64,000 nucleotides of DNA from Vallicoccus soli (GCF_003594885.1 NZ_QZEZ01000002.1:186001-250000), one strand, 5' to 3'. Positions 44,921-54,001 are shown, numbered from the stretch's first letter. The notes: a model not told the origin generated them from the letters alone. Program-made: numbers and translations.

Positions 44921-45082
44921 GGGACCCCACCGGGCACCCGGCACCCTCCGACACCAGATCGTCACGCGGGGACTTCCGGAGGTCACGCGGTCGGAGTAGC
45001 GTCTCGCGCCCCGGACGTCCCGGTACGGGCGCTGTGCGGCCTCCGTCCCGGCCCGTCATCGCGCCAGCGCCCGGAGGTGCCC

Positions 45083-46657
45083 GTGACCGGCCAGTCCCCC
45101 CACCACCAGACCCACCAGCACGCGCCCGGCGCGTGCCCCCACGACGGCCTGGACCGGCGCACCTTCCTGCGCCGCACCGGCGCCCTGGGCGGCCTGCTCG
45201 CCGCGGGCGTCGCCGGCGGCGGCCTGGCCGCCGACCTGCTCGGCGGCTCGGCGCCCGCCCGGGCCGCCGGCGAGGTCGCCGCGGGCGACCTCGACCCGCT
45301 GGCGCTGCTGCGGGAGATGCTCTCGTACGACACCCAGAACTTCGGCGAGGGCGGCAACACCCGCCCGCACGCGGAGATGCTCAAGGCCAAGTGGGACGCG
45401 GCCGGCGTCAGCTCGAAGATCATCCCGACGCCGCAGCCGGACAACGTCCACCTCGTCGCCCGCATCGAGGGCGACGCGTCGAACGACCCCCTGCTGCTGC
45501 TCGGGCACTCCGACGTGGTGCCGGTGGAGCGCGAGCAGTGGAGCGTCGACCCGTTCGGCGGCGTGGTCAAGGGCGGCATGGTCTACGGCCGCGGCGCCCT
45601 GGACATGAAGGGCGCCAACGCGGCCTTCATCAGCGCGCTGCTGCGGCACGTGTCGGAGGGCGCCAAGTTCGACCGCGACATCATCGTCCTCACCGACGCG
45701 GACGAGGAGGCCGGCTCGTACGGCTCCGCGTGGCTGGCGCAGAACCACTGGGACGAGATCGACGCCGGCATGGTCCTCACCGAGGGCGGCTGGTTCCTCG
45801 CCCAGGAGGACGGCCGGACGCCGATGATGATCACCGTCACCCGGCAGGACAAGCAGTACTTCAACATCGACGTCACGGCCGAGGCGACCGCCACCCACTC
45901 GTCGAAGCCGATCCCGGACGCGGCGGTCGTGAAGCTGTCCCGGGCCCTGGCACGGCTCGGCGAGTGGTCCGCGCCGGTGCGCATCACGCCCGTGACCCGG
46001 CGGTACTTCGAGGCGCTCGCCCGCGCGACGGAGGACGAGCGGTGGGCGCGCGCGATCCGCCAGATGCTGGGGGCGCGGAACGCGGCGGTGCGGGAGCGGG
46101 CGGCGAAGGTGGTCGTGTCGCGCAGCGACTACCCGTGGCTGCACAGCGCGCTGCTGCGCACCACGCACTCCTTCGTCATCGCCGAGGCCGGCTACAAGGA
46201 GAACGTCATCCCGTCCACGGCGACCGCACGGCTCAACTGCCGCGGCCTGCCCGGCGGGCAGACGCCGCAGCAGTTCATGGCCCAGCTGCGCCGGGTCGCC
46301 GGCGACGACGTGACCCTGGAGTTCCAGCGCTACGAGGGCGAGAGCGACGAGGACGTCGAGGCGCGCCTCGCCCAGCCCAAGATCGCCTCGTCGGTGGACT
46401 CGCCGCTCTACCGGGCGATCGCCGCGTCGGCGCGCGCGACGTACCCGGAGGCGGTCTTCGCCCCCGCCCTCTTCGAGGCCGGCACGAGCCTGGGGCCGTG
46501 GGTCGAGCGCGGGGTGCCCGGCTACGGCGTCTACCCCTACGTCCTCGACGGGCCCAGCCTCGTCACCATGCACGGCAACGACGAGCGGATCGGGGTGCAG
46601 GCGCTGCGCCAGGGCACCGAGTTCATGTACGGGGTGTTCGACCGCTTCCGCCGCTGA
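45083..46657 (+). CDS. Tat-exported M20 family metallopeptidase
   Basis: The 524-residue protein has a Tat signal (DRRTFLRRTGALGGLLAAGVAGG) after a His-rich N-terminus (HHQTHQHAPGACPH). The M20 catalytic core shows the metal ligands in LLGHSDVVPV, GRGALDMKG and TDADEEAGSYG, a dimerisation part with ATHSSKPIPDAAVVKL, and a late His in VTMHGNDERI. It likely hydrolyses a peptide or acylamino acid outside the membrane. I chose GTG 45083 rather than 45077 because GGAGG overlaps the earlier codon. Confidence 0.88.
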   Translation: MTGQSPHHQTHQHAPGACPHDGLDRRTFLRRTGALGGLLAAGVAGGGLAADLLGGSAPARAAGEVAAGDLDPLALLREMLSYDTQNFGEGGNTRPHAEMLKAKWDAAGVSSKIIPTPQPDNVHLVARIEGDASNDPLLLLGHSDVVPVEREQWSVDPFGGVVKGGMVYGRGALDMKGANAAFISALLRHVSEGAKFDRDIIVLTDADEEAGSYGSAWLAQNHWDEIDAGMVLTEGGWFLAQEDGRTPMMITVTRQDKQYFNIDVTAEATATHSSKPIPDAAVVKLSRALARLGEWSAPVRITPVTRRYFEALARATEDERWARAIRQMLGARNAAVRERAAKVVVSRSDYPWLHSALLRTTHSFVIAEAGYKENVIPSTATARLNCRGLPGGQTPQQFMAQLRRVAGDDVTLEFQRYEGESDEDVEARLAQPKIASSVDSPLYRAIAASARATYPEAVFAPALFEAGTSLGPWVERGVPGYGVYPYVLDGPSLVTMHGNDERIGVQALRQGTEFMYGVFDRFRR

Positions 46658-46691
46658 CGCGCGGCGACGGGGTCCGGGAGCGCACGGACCG

Positions 46692-46697
46692 TAGAGT
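46692..46697 (+). promoter_or_regulatory. Leaderless -10 element for the PknL-like kinase
   Basis: TAGAGT ends six bases before the GTG at 46704; no ribosome site lies between. Confidence 0.5.
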
Positions 46698-46703
46698 GTC
46701 CGG

Positions 46704-48521
46704 GTGGACACGGCGCTCTCGGACCCCCTCGTCGGGCGGGTGCTCGACGGGCGCTACCGGGTCGTCGCGCGCATCGCCCGGGGCGGCATGGCGACCGTGT
46801 ACGAGGCGCTCGACACGCGCCTGGACCGCCCCGTCGCGGTCAAGGTCATGCACCCGGCGCTCGCCGCCGACGAGGAGGCCGTGGCCCGGTTCATCCGCGA
46901 GGCGCGGGCCAGCGCCCGGCTGTCCGACCCCGGCGTCGTCGCCGTGTTCGACCAGGGCACGGACGGCGACGAGGTCTTCCTCGTCATGGAGCACGTCGAG
47001 GGCCGGACCCTGCGGGCGCTGCTGCGCGAGCGCGGCCGGCTGGGCCCCGGCGAGGCGCTCGACCTGCTCGAGCGGGTGCTCGCGGCGCTGGCCGCGGCGC
47101 ACCGCGCCGGCATCGTGCACCGCGACGTGAAGCCCGAGAACGTGCTGCTCGCCGACGACGGCCGGGTCAAGGTCGCCGACTTCGGCCTGGCCCGGGCCGC
47201 CACGAGCAGCCACACCGGCGGCGCGCTCGTCGGCACCGTCTCCTACCTCGCCCCCGAGCTGGTCGAGCGCGGGGTGGCCGACGCCCGCTCCGACGTGTAC
47301 TCCGCGGGCGTCGTGCTGTTCGAGCTGCTCACCGGCGGCAAGCCGTTCACCGGCGACTCGGCGGTGCAGGTGGCCTACCGGCACGTCCACGACGACGTGC
47401 CGCCGCCGTCGAGCCGGGTGCCCGGCCTGGACCCGGCGCTGGACCGCATCGTCGCCCGCGCCACCTCCCGCGACCCCGACGGCCGGCCCGCCGACGCGGG
47501 GGCGATGCTCGACGAGGTCGTGGCGGCCCACCGCCGGCTCGGCGCGGAGGCGCTCGAGCACGACCCCGGCGCGCCGGAGCCGACGCTCGTCGTCGACGCG
47601 GACGGCCACGAGCCCACGACGGCCGTCCCGCGGCACGGCACGCCGCGGCGCCGCCGCCGCAGCCCGCTGGTGGCGCTGCTGCTCGTCCTCGCGCTGCTCG
47701 GCGGCGGCACGGCCTGGTGGTACGCCGCCGGCCCCGGCGCCCGCACCGACGTCCCCGCGCTGCTGGGCCTCACCGCCGAGCAGGCGGCCGACCGCGCGCG
47801 CGAGGCGGGCCTCGAGGTCCGCACGCTCGACCCCGCGTACAGCGAGACCGTCCCCGCCGGGCAGGTCCTGCGCACCGAGCCCGGGCCCGGCGGGTCCGTC
47901 GCCGACGGCGGCACCGTCGGCGTCGTCCTGTCCCGCGGGCCCGAGCGGATCGCCGTGCCCGACGTCGTCGGCGCCCCCCGCGACGACGCCGAGGCGGCGG
48001 TCGACGGCGCCGGGCTGCAGCCGGTCGTCGAGGGGCGCTGGGACGACGACGTGCCCGCCGGCGAGGTCGTCTCGGTGTCGCCCGGCGAGGGCCAGGAGCT
48101 GCGGCGCGGCACCGCCGTCACCCTCGTCGTCAGCCGCGGCCCCGCCCCCGTCGAGCTCGAGGACTGGAGCGGCCGCCCGGCCGACGAGGCGACCGAGGCG
48201 CTGGAGGGCGCCGGGCTCGTCGTCGAGCGCGAGGAGGCGTACGACGAGCAGGTCGCCCGCGGCGACGTCCTCGTGCAGGACCCGGCCGCCTCCACGGTGC
48301 GCCGCGGCGACACCGTCACCCTGCTCGTGAGCCTCGGCCCGCCGCTCGTCGACGTGCCCCGCGTCGTCGACCGCAAGGTGGACGACGCGCGGGAGGCCCT
48401 CGAGGGCGCCGGGTTCGCCGTGCGCACCCGCGGCACGGAGATCCTCGGGCGCGTCCTCACCCAGAGCCCCGGCGGCGGGCAGGCGCCCAAGGGCTCCACC
48501 GTCACCCTGACGACGATCTGA
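46704..48521 (+). CDS. Serine/threonine kinase with four PASTA domains (PknL-like)
   Basis: The 605-residue kinase has the Gly-rich loop RGGMATVYEA, the lysine in VAVKVM, the catalytic HRDVKPEN near residue 139, DFGLARA, APE, then a linker, a transmembrane helix (about 317-335) and four PASTA repeats reaching the C-terminus. PASTA domains bind peptidoglycan fragments, so it probably senses the cell wall. PknL of M. tuberculosis has little or no PASTA part, so PknB is an alternative comparison; the nearby Rv2175c-like gene favours a PknL role. Leaderless GTG start. Confidence 0.93.
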   Translation: MDTALSDPLVGRVLDGRYRVVARIARGGMATVYEALDTRLDRPVAVKVMHPALAADEEAVARFIREARASARLSDPGVVAVFDQGTDGDEVFLVMEHVEGRTLRALLRERGRLGPGEALDLLERVLAALAAAHRAGIVHRDVKPENVLLADDGRVKVADFGLARAATSSHTGGALVGTVSYLAPELVERGVADARSDVYSAGVVLFELLTGGKPFTGDSAVQVAYRHVHDDVPPPSSRVPGLDPALDRIVARATSRDPDGRPADAGAMLDEVVAAHRRLGAEALEHDPGAPEPTLVVDADGHEPTTAVPRHGTPRRRRRSPLVALLLVLALLGGGTAWWYAAGPGARTDVPALLGLTAEQAADRAREAGLEVRTLDPAYSETVPAGQVLRTEPGPGGSVADGGTVGVVLSRGPERIAVPDVVGAPRDDAEAAVDGAGLQPVVEGRWDDDVPAGEVVSVSPGEGQELRRGTAVTLVVSRGPAPVELEDWSGRPADEATEALEGAGLVVEREEAYDEQVARGDVLVQDPAASTVRRGDTVTLLVSLGPPLVDVPRVVDRKVDDAREALEGAGFAVRTRGTEILGRVLTQSPGGGQAPKGSTVTLTTI

Positions 48522-48523
48522 GC

Positions 48524-49387
48524 GTGCCCGCCCCGCTCCCCCCGCCCGTCGGGGTCCACGTGCCCGTCGGCGGCGGCCTCGCCCGCAAGGGCCTGGCCTA
48601 CGCCGACGCCGTCGGCGCGCGCGCCGTGCAGGTCTTCGTCGGCAACCCGCGCGGCTGGGCGACGCCGGCCGGCGACCCCGCGCAGGACAGCGCGTTCCGC
48701 GACCGCTGCGGGGAGGAGGGCGTCCCGGCGTACGTCCACACCCCGTACCTGGTGAACCTCGGCTCCCCCACCGCCGCCACCGTGGAGCGGTCGGTCGCCG
48801 CCGTCGCGCACGGGCTCGCCCGCGGCCGCGCCATCGGCGCGCTCGGGGTCGTCGTGCACACGGGCTCGGCGGTCGGCGAGGGCGCGTACGACGCCGCGAT
48901 CGCGCAGGTGCGCGAGCAGCTGCTCCCGGTGCTCGACGCGCTGCAGGACGGCGGGCCGCAGCTGCTCCTGGAGCCCACGGCGGGGCAGGGCCGCTCGCTC
49001 TGCGCGACGGTCGAGGACCTCGGGCCGTACCTCGCCGCCCTCGACCACCACCCCCGCGTCGGCGTGTGCCTCGACACCTGCCACGTGTTCGCCGCCGGCC
49101 ACGACCTCGCCGCGCCCGGCGGCACGAGCGCCACCCTCGACCGGCTCGTCGAGGTCGCGGGCCCGGGCCGGCTCGGGCTCGTGCACGCCAACGACTCCGT
49201 CGACGTCTGCGGCTCGGCCCGCGACCGGCACGAGCGGATCGGCCGCGGGCACATCGGCGAGGCCGCCTTCGCCGAGCTGCTGCGCCACCCCGCGGTCCAG
49301 GGCGTCCCCGTCGTGCTCGAGACGCCGGGGAAGGAGCCCGAGCACCGCGAGGACATCGCGCTGCTCGAGCGGCTGCGGGACGGCTGA
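48524..49387 (+). CDS. nfo: Deoxyribonuclease IV (endonuclease IV family)
   Basis: The 287-residue AP-endonuclease family protein has the TIM-barrel metal ligands: VGVHVPVGGGLARKGLAYADAVGARAVQVFVGNPRGW, VHTGSAVGEG, LLEPTAGQG, GVCLDTCHVFAAGHD, HANDSVDVCGSARDRHERIGRGHIG and VLETPG. It nicks abasic sites during base-excision repair. It begins at a GTG two bases after the kinase stop, so the pair is probably co-transcribed. Copy D of the palindromic element follows it. Confidence 0.93.
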   Translation: MPAPLPPPVGVHVPVGGGLARKGLAYADAVGARAVQVFVGNPRGWATPAGDPAQDSAFRDRCGEEGVPAYVHTPYLVNLGSPTAATVERSVAAVAHGLARGRAIGALGVVVHTGSAVGEGAYDAAIAQVREQLLPVLDALQDGGPQLLLEPTAGQGRSLCATVEDLGPYLAALDHHPRVGVCLDTCHVFAAGHDLAAPGGTSATLDRLVEVAGPGRLGLVHANDSVDVCGSARDRHERIGRGHIGEAAFAELLRHPAVQGVPVVLETPGKEPEHREDIALLERLRDG

Positions 49388-49404
49388 GGGGCGCCCGGCG
49401 CGCA

Positions 49405-49500
49405 CCTGTGTCCGCTTCGCGCACACGACGGTCCCCCAGGAGCGGCGTGTCCCGGCCGGGGCGCCGCGACGCGCCGTGCGCTGCGTGCGCGAACCGGGCA
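49405..49500. repeat. Palindromic repeat element, copy D (one long half, one short half)
   Basis: This is the simplest copy: a direct long half from 49408 (TGTCCGCTTCGCGCAC...GGAGCGGCGTGTC) and a reverse short half ending GTGCGCGAACCGGGCA at 49500. The two ends pair and the middle forms a CGGCGTG/CGCGCCG-type stem. It lies between the convergent nfo and 49530 genes, so it could double as a bidirectional terminator. Confidence 0.8.
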
Positions 49501-49529
49501 GGCGGGGCGCGGGAGGTCCCCCCGGCCCC

Positions 49530-49856
49530 TCAGACCCGGAGCTGCACGTCCAGGTCGAGCTCGGCGGACAGCCGGCGCTGCAGGCCCCGCCCCTGCCGGA
49601 CGAACGCCCGTCGCACGTCCGCGCCGGCCCAGCCCTCCTCCGGGCGGGCGTTGCCCCGCGCGAAGAGCTCGCACCAGGCGACGAGTTCCGCGTGCAGGCC
49701 CGGGCTCACCGGCGGCTCCCCCGCGGGCAGCGCACCGGCGTCGGTCCACACCGGCCAGTCGACGCCGTGGTCGACCATGAGGCGCACGGGGCCGACCAGC
49801 TCGCCCGCGTGCTCCGCGAGCCAGGCCTCGACCTCGGGCGTGCGGCGGGTCCCCAC
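49530..49856 (-). CDS. Hypothetical protein, 108 residues
   Basis: I do not recognise a family. The protein is soluble, with RRTPEVEAWLAEHAGELVGPVRLMVDHGVDWPVW, GLHAELVAWCELFARGNARPEEGW and a C-terminal LQRRLSAELDLDVQLRV, resembling uncharacterised actinobacterial proteins with a conserved VDWPLW-like motif. The GTG at 49856 is chosen; a longer frame to 49907 would run toward the 24-bp hairpin and is unlikely. Confidence 0.65.
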   Translation of the reverse strand: MGTRRTPEVEAWLAEHAGELVGPVRLMVDHGVDWPVWTDAGALPAGEPPVSPGLHAELVAWCELFARGNARPEEGWAGADVRRAFVRQGRGLQRRLSAELDLDVQLRV

Positions 49857-49893
49857 GGGCCCACCCTGCCACCCCTGCGCAGCCCCCGGGGTA

Positions 49894-49946
49894 CCGCAGA
49901 AGGGCACCTCCTCGCGGCTAGTCCGCGAGGAGGTGCCCTTCTGCGG
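49894..49946. terminator. Perfect 24-bp hairpin terminator
   Basis: Positions 49894-49917 and 49923-49946 are exact reverse complements, with loop CTAGT. The hairpin lies 28 bases after the PrmC-like gene stop (minus strand) and upstream of the 49530-49856 gene. Such a long perfect stem without T-tract is typical of strong actinobacterial terminators working in both directions. Confidence 0.75.
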
Positions 49947-49974
49947 GACCCGGGGGTCCCGGCGCGCCCGCGGG

Positions 49975-50817
49975 TCAGGGCTTGCGGGCGGTGACGAACC
50001 GGTCGAGGCCCTCGTGGTCCACGTGGTCGGCGACGTCGCGCCACCGGCGGGCGAAGACCGCGGGGGCGCTGCGGCCCTGGCGGTCGGAGTGCTCGACGAC
50101 GACGAGGCCGCCCGGGCGCAGCAGGCGCCAGGCCGTGGCCTCGACCATCCGCACGAGGTCGAGGCCGTCGGCGCCGGCGACGAGGGCGCGCAGCGGGTCG
50201 TGGTCGCGGACCTCGGGGTCGACGGCGGGGAGCTCGTGCTCGGCGACGTACGGCGGGTTGCTCACGACCACGTCGACCCGCCCGTCGAGCCCGGGCAGGG
50301 CGTCCTCGGCGGAGCCGAGGTGGCAGGCCACGTCGAGCCCGAGCGCGTCGCGGTTGCGCTCGAGCCAGGCGAACGCACCGGGGTCGGCCTCCACCGCGTG
50401 CACCCGCGCGCCCGGCACCTCGTGGGCGACGGACATCGGGATGGTGCCCGCGCCGCTGCAGAGGTCGACGACGACGGGCGCGTCCAGCCCCTCCAGCCCC
50501 GCGACGACGGCGTCGACGACGCTCGACGTCTCCGGCTGCGGCGTGAAGACGCCCGGCCCGACGAGCAGGTCGACCCCGCGGAAGCGCGCCGTGCCCAGCA
50601 GGTGCTGCAGCGGCTCGCGGGCGGCCCGGCGCTCGACGAGGTCGCGCAGGCGCCCGGCCCCGGCGCGGTCGAGCGCCGCCCCGCCGCCGGCGACGTGCTC
50701 GGCGAGGGCCTGCGCGTCGGCGCGCGCGTCGCGCACCCCGGCGTCGGCGAGGCGGCGGGCGGCGCGCTCGACCTCCACCTCGAGCGGCAGGACGTCGAGC
50801 TGGGGACTGCTGGCCAC
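49975..50817 (-). CDS. PrmC/HemK-like protein-(glutamine-N5) methyltransferase
   Basis: The 280-residue protein has an N-terminal helical domain and a methyltransferase fold with FTPQPETSSVVDAVV, VVDLCSGAGTIPMSVA and the catalytic NPPY motif (VVSNPPYVAEHELPAV). These place it in the PrmC family, which methylates the GGQ glutamine of release factors. It is not next to prfA, so it may be a paralogue of the main PrmC. GTG at 50817 follows GGAGGAG. Confidence 0.88.
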   Translation of the reverse strand: MASSPQLDVLPLEVEVERAARRLADAGVRDARADAQALAEHVAGGGAALDRAGAGRLRDLVERRAAREPLQHLLGTARFRGVDLLVGPGVFTPQPETSSVVDAVVAGLEGLDAPVVVDLCSGAGTIPMSVAHEVPGARVHAVEADPGAFAWLERNRDALGLDVACHLGSAEDALPGLDGRVDVVVSNPPYVAEHELPAVDPEVRDHDPLRALVAGADGLDLVRMVEATAWRLLRPGGLVVVEHSDRQGRSAPAVFARRWRDVADHVDHEGLDRFVTARKP

Positions 50818-50904
50818 GGGCTCCTCCGAGCGGTCGTACGGGCGCGCCGGCGCTCCCGTACCCACGACCCTGGTGATCGCACCCGCCCCCCGCAACCGCA
50901 GCCC

Positions 50905-50937
50905 CCGGCCTGCGTCCGGCCTGCGTCCGGCCTGCGT
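50905..50937. repeat. Three perfect 11-bp direct repeats upstream of the aroF promoter
   Basis: CCGGCCTGCGT occurs three times in tandem, ending about 43 bases before the -10 of the aroF leader transcript. The 11-bp period puts copies on nearly the same DNA face. It may be a protein-binding array or a slippage product. Confidence 0.6.
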
Positions 50938-50979
50938 CCCGCATCCTGGGACGGGCTGTCCAGCAGGAGGACGGTGGGC

Positions 50980-50985
50980 TAGCGT
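50980..50985 (+). promoter_or_regulatory. Leaderless -10 element for the aroF leader peptide
   Basis: TAGCGT ends seven bases before the leader GTG; TGTCCA lies 17 bases upstream as a weak -35. Confidence 0.5.
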
Positions 50986-50992
50986 GGCCCCC

Positions 50993-51064
50993 GTGACGCG
51001 CTGGTTCCCCTATGCCACCCGGTCCGAGGTCCCTCGGGCGGGTCGGCCGGCCTGCGCTCCCTAG
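50993..51064 (+). CDS. Aromatic leader peptide upstream of aroF
   Basis: A 23-codon frame starts with MTRWFPYATR and ends at a TAG. Trp, Phe and Tyr occur within residues 4-7, and Tyr uses TAT although the surrounding genes use TAC almost always. The start lies seven bases from a -10, so translation begins as RNA emerges. A perfect 12-bp hairpin follows 28 bases after the stop, then aroF. This is the layout of ribosome-mediated attenuation; a similar leader (aroR) is known upstream of Corynebacterium aroF with Phe-Tyr-Phe. Confidence 0.7.
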   Translation: MTRWFPYATRSEVPRAGRPACAP

Positions 51065-51092
51065 GCGAGCGCCAGCCAGCACCCCGCACCGC

Positions 51093-51120
51093 AGAGCCCC
51101 GGGCCACCGCCCGGGGCTCT
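51093..51120 (+). terminator. Attenuator hairpin before aroF
   Basis: AGAGCCCCGGGC (51093-51104) pairs perfectly with GCCCGGGGCTCT (51109-51120) around a CACC loop. It lies between the leader peptide and aroF, as expected for an attenuator. There is no run of Ts. A smaller hairpin (51024-51028 with 51033-51037) lies inside the leader frame. Confidence 0.6.
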
Positions 51121-51139
51121 TCGCATGCCCGGCGCCGAA

Positions 51140-51174
51140 CCACCACCCACCACCCACCACCCACCACCCACCAC
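51140..51174. repeat. Five perfect CCACCAC repeats
   Basis: A 7-bp unit is repeated five times without change just before the aroF ribosome site (GGAGAG). It would keep the mRNA unstructured next to the start codon; copy number could vary by slippage. Confidence 0.75.
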
Positions 51175-51188
51175 CGCAGGAGAGCAGC

Positions 51189-52211
51189 ATGGTCGTCGTC
51201 ATGGGTCCCGAGGCCGCGACGGCGGAGGTCGACGCCGTCGTCCGCCGCGTCGAGGAGGCCGGCGGCGAGGCCTTCGTCAGCCGCGGCGTGTCCCGCACCA
51301 TCGTCGGCCTCGTCGGCGACGTCGAGCAGATGCGCGCGCTGAACCTGCGCGGCATGGCCGGGGTGGTCGACGTCGTGCGGGTCAGCGCTCCGTACAAGCT
51401 CGTGAGCCGCGAGCACCACGAGCGGATGACGACGGTGCGGGTCGGCGGGGTGCCCATCGGCCCCGACACCTTCACGCTCATCGCCGGCCCGTGCGCCGTG
51501 GAGGACCCCGAGCAGACCCTCGAGGCCGCCGAGATGGCCAAGGCCGCCGGCGCGACGCTGCTGCGCGGCGGGGCGTACAAGCCCCGCACGTCCCCGTACG
51601 CCTTCCAGGGGCTCGGCGAGACCGGCCTGAAGATCCTCGCCGACGTGCGCGAGGCCACCGGCCTGCCCGTCGTCACCGAGGTCGTCGACGCGCACGACGT
51701 GGAGCTCGTGGCGTCGTACGCGGACATGCTGCAGGTCGGCACCCGCAACATGGCGAACTTCGCGCTGCTGCAGGCCGTCGGCTCGGTCGGCAAGCCGGTC
51801 ATGCTCAAGCGCGGGATGAGCGCCACCATCGAGGAGTGGCTGAGCGCGGCGGAGTACGTCGCGCAGCGCGGCAACCTCGACATCGTCCTGTGCGAGCGGG
51901 GCATCCGGACGTTCGAGAAGGCCACCCGGAACACGCTGGACATCAGCGCCGTCGCCGTCGCGCACGGGCTGTCGCACCTGCCGGTCGTCGTCGACCCGTC
52001 GCACTCCGGCGGCCGGCGCGACCTCGTGCTCCCGCTGTCGCGCGCGGCGATCGCGGTCGGCGCCGACGGCATCATCGTCGACGTGCACCCGCACCCCGAG
52101 CAGGCGCTGTGCGACGGCCCGCAGGCGCTCGTCGACGGGGACCTGCGCGCCCTCGCCGCGGCGGTGCGCCAGCTGCCGCCGCTGCTCGGGCGCGGCCCGG
52201 CCGTGGCCTGA
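51189..52211 (+). CDS. aroF: Type I DAHP synthase (AroF-like)
   Basis: The 340-residue enzyme joins PEP and erythrose 4-phosphate to DAHP, the first shikimate-pathway step. An N-terminal ferredoxin-like domain (VVVMGPEAATAEVDAVVRRVEEAGGEAFVSRG...) precedes the barrel with LIAGPCAVEDPEQ, LLRGGAYKPRTSPYAFQG, QVGTRNMANFALL, KPVMLKRGM and VVVDPSHSGGRRD. The ATG follows GCAGGAGAGC. Its expression is probably controlled by the leader peptide and hairpin upstream. A second, unrelated type II DAHP synthase gene lies at 60.6-62.1 kb. Confidence 0.93.
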   Translation: MVVVMGPEAATAEVDAVVRRVEEAGGEAFVSRGVSRTIVGLVGDVEQMRALNLRGMAGVVDVVRVSAPYKLVSREHHERMTTVRVGGVPIGPDTFTLIAGPCAVEDPEQTLEAAEMAKAAGATLLRGGAYKPRTSPYAFQGLGETGLKILADVREATGLPVVTEVVDAHDVELVASYADMLQVGTRNMANFALLQAVGSVGKPVMLKRGMSATIEEWLSAAEYVAQRGNLDIVLCERGIRTFEKATRNTLDISAVAVAHGLSHLPVVVDPSHSGGRRDLVLPLSRAAIAVGADGIIVDVHPHPEQALCDGPQALVDGDLRALAAAVRQLPPLLGRGPAVA

Positions 52212-52226
52212 GGCGTACGACCCGCC

Positions 52227-52258
52227 GGCGCGGGCGCCCCGCGAGGGGCGCCCGCGCC
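52227..52258. terminator. Bidirectional terminator between aroF and the AMIN-like gene
   Basis: A 14-bp perfect stem (52227-52240 with 52245-52258) closes on a GCGA tetraloop and lies between two convergent genes, 16 bases from one stop and 5 from the other. Confidence 0.75.
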
Positions 52259-52263
52259 GCGCC

Positions 52264-52845
52264 TCACCAGCTGTGCGCCACGTCGACGACGAGCCGCGAG
52301 GTCCCGCTGACCGGCGGCAGGACGAGCACCCGGAACGGCAGGCGGGCGCGCACCCCCAGCCCGACCTGGCTCTGGCCCTCGAAGCTGCCCACCCAGGCGA
52401 CCTGCCGGAACGTCGCGTAGCCGCCCACCCCGACCGCCTCCGACGGACGCGCCGGCGCGTAGGTCGGGCGCCCCTGCCCGTCGTACCCGGCCGCCTGCAC
52501 GACGACCTCCAGCCGGGCGCGGCCGCGCAGCGGGACGACCTGCCCGGAGCCGTCGGCGCGGACCTGGTCGACGTACCGGACCGCGTAGCCCGTCACCCGT
52601 CCGCGCACGTCGACGACGAGCCGGTCGAAGCACGGGTGCTGCCCGGCGCGCAGCCCGCGCACCGTCCCCGTCGTCGTGGCCGGCGCCCGCTCGGCCAGCG
52701 ACCCCCACGGCGTCGCGCAGCCGGCGGCCCCCGCCACCGGTGCCGCCGCCACCGCGCCGCCGCCGAGCAGCGCCGCCACCCCCAGCGCGGCGGTCGCCCG
52801 CCGCGCCCCTCGCCCCGTCCGCCCCGCCAGACCCCGAACGCCCAT
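52264..52845 (-). CDS. Secreted AMIN-like domain protein
   Basis: The 193-residue protein has a signal peptide (ATAALGVAALLGGGAVAAAPVAGA) then a beta-rich domain: TTGTVRGLRAGQHPCFDRLVVDVRG, GYAVRYVDQVRADGSGQVVPLRGRARLEVVVQA, VAWVGSFEGQSQVGLGVRARLPFRVLVL and SRLVVDVAHSW. This matches actinobacterial AMIN-like proteins, thought to sit at the cell envelope. Start at ATG 52845; GTG 52848 just before it is equally served by GAGGGGG. Its two Cys may pair. Confidence 0.78.
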   Translation of the reverse strand: MGVRGLAGRTGRGARRATAALGVAALLGGGAVAAAPVAGAAGCATPWGSLAERAPATTTGTVRGLRAGQHPCFDRLVVDVRGRVTGYAVRYVDQVRADGSGQVVPLRGRARLEVVVQAAGYDGQGRPTYAPARPSEAVGVGGYATFRQVAWVGSFEGQSQVGLGVRARLPFRVLVLPPVSGTSRLVVDVAHSW

Positions 52846-52969
52846 CACGGCCCCCTCGCCGTCGCCCCCACGCCCGGCCCGAGCGCCGGACCCGTGGGAC
52901 GGGGAGCGGCGCCGCACCGCGCCTGATACGCCGACGGTGCGCCTCAGCGGGCGCTGCGTCCAGGGGTCG

Positions 52970-53995
<1,026 letters not shown>

Positions 53996-54001
53996 CGGGC
54001 G

